A stretch of DNA of 5,200 nt from Solirubrobacterales bacterium (GTDB lineage: Bacteria > Actinomycetota > Thermoleophilia > Solirubrobacterales > Solirubrobacteraceae). Shown in pieces: positions 4,955 to 5,200 of this stretch (the stretch's first letter is position 1; each line of letters opens with the position of its first letter). The stretch spans positions 1 through 5,200 of the forward strand of contig JACCQW010000127.1 of NCBI GenBank assembly GCA_013813955.1, given 5' to 3'. Position numbers and translations under genes: made by a program. The notes under the pieces were generated by a model. The model saw only the letters and a program-made list of their open reading frames with translations. It did not search any database and was not told where the DNA came from.

Positions 4955-5200
4955 CCGCTCTTCGCGCCTGGCAGGAGCGCGCCCTGGCGCGCATGTCCGC
5001 ATGGGAGCACGGGCCGTTTCTGCTGTCCGCCGCGCCCGGGGCGGGCAAGACGATCCCGAGCCTCGTCTTCGCCAAGCGGCTGCTGCGCGCGGGCACGATC
5101 AGCCGCGTGGCGGTGGTCTGCCCGACGACCCCGCTGACGCGTCTGTGGGCCGAGGCGGCCGGGCGCCTGGGCGTCCAGCTCGCGCCCGACGCGGCCGAGC
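4951..5200 (+). CDS. Superfamily II (DEAD/DEAH-type) helicase, N-terminal fragment (3' end outside window)
   Basis: The visible 83 residues match the start of a superfamily II helicase or translocase, an ATP-driven nucleic-acid motor. L-R-A-W-Q-E-R-A-L (residues 4-12) is a Q-motif-like region. A-P-G-A-G-K-T (28-34) is the Walker A loop with Lys33. V-A-V-V-C-P-T-T-P-L and then W-A-E-A-A (53-70) fit the Ia region, where P-T-x-x-L-x-x-x-W is typical. The DEAD/DEAH box and C-terminal RecA domain would lie beyond the window. TTG 4951 is chosen because it is the only usual start codon in this frame between the stop at 4852 and ATG 4993, and starting at 4993 would remove the conserved R-x-W-Q motif. 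There is no clear ribosome binding site. The substrate and pathway cannot be told from this fragment. Confidence 0.82.
   Translation, partial: MTALRAWQERALARMSAWEHGPFLLSAAPGAGKTIPSLVFAKRLLRAGTISRVAVVCPTTPLTRLWAEAAGRLGVQLAPDAAE

Noticed and set aside
2374..5010. Very long minus-strand open frame (878 codons) opposite purH and the Rid gene
   Set aside because: It runs antisense to genes with unmistakable family motifs and has Arg/Ala/Val/His-rich low-complexity content with no domain. Long antisense frames are expected in very GC-rich coding DNA.

Overview
The window is high-GC DNA with a strong G/C bias at third codon positions, from what looks like an actinobacterium. The style of the RTX protein (Sec signal peptide, DCGxGxDxV...CE caps), the purN/purH context and the scarce Shine-Dalgarno sites suggest Thermoleophilia (Solirubrobacterales-like). 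This placement is inferred from gene content and composition; no rRNA or other marker is present.

Layout: (1) bases 2-475 hold the 3' end of a RecQ-type helicase gene (zinc-binding and RQC domains), which overlaps purN by four bases (ATGA). (2) purN (472-1095, GAR formyltransferase) converges on a 56-residue charged, probably coiled-coil protein gene (1292-1122, minus strand). A 12-bp inverted repeat (1092-1125) holds both stop codons. (3) An 86-bp gap separates that small gene from a divergent gene (1379-2830) for an exported RTX calcium-binding repeat protein. (4) After a GC-rich hairpin at 2831-2863 and a candidate promoter near 2868-2886 comes purH (2941-4485, bifunctional AICAR transformylase/IMP cyclohydrolase). 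Three bases further on is a Rid-family protein gene (4489-4854). (5) After a 96-bp gap the window ends inside a superfamily II (DEAD/DEAH-type) helicase gene that probably starts at TTG 4951. An 18-codon ORF, possibly leaderless, ends on that TTG as TTGA.

Functionally, purN and purH supply formyl-transfer steps of de novo purine synthesis (step 3 and the last two steps). The Rid-family gene is probably co-transcribed with purH. The coiled-coil/RTX pair lies between the two purine genes and has no obvious link to purine metabolism. I see no CRISPR array, tRNA, rRNA, insertion sequence or phage module. Most of the window is ordinary housekeeping. The points worth a second look are the convergent hairpin, the two-module Cys-capped RTX protein, the Rid protein lacking the canonical catalytic Arg, and the leader ORF before the helicase.
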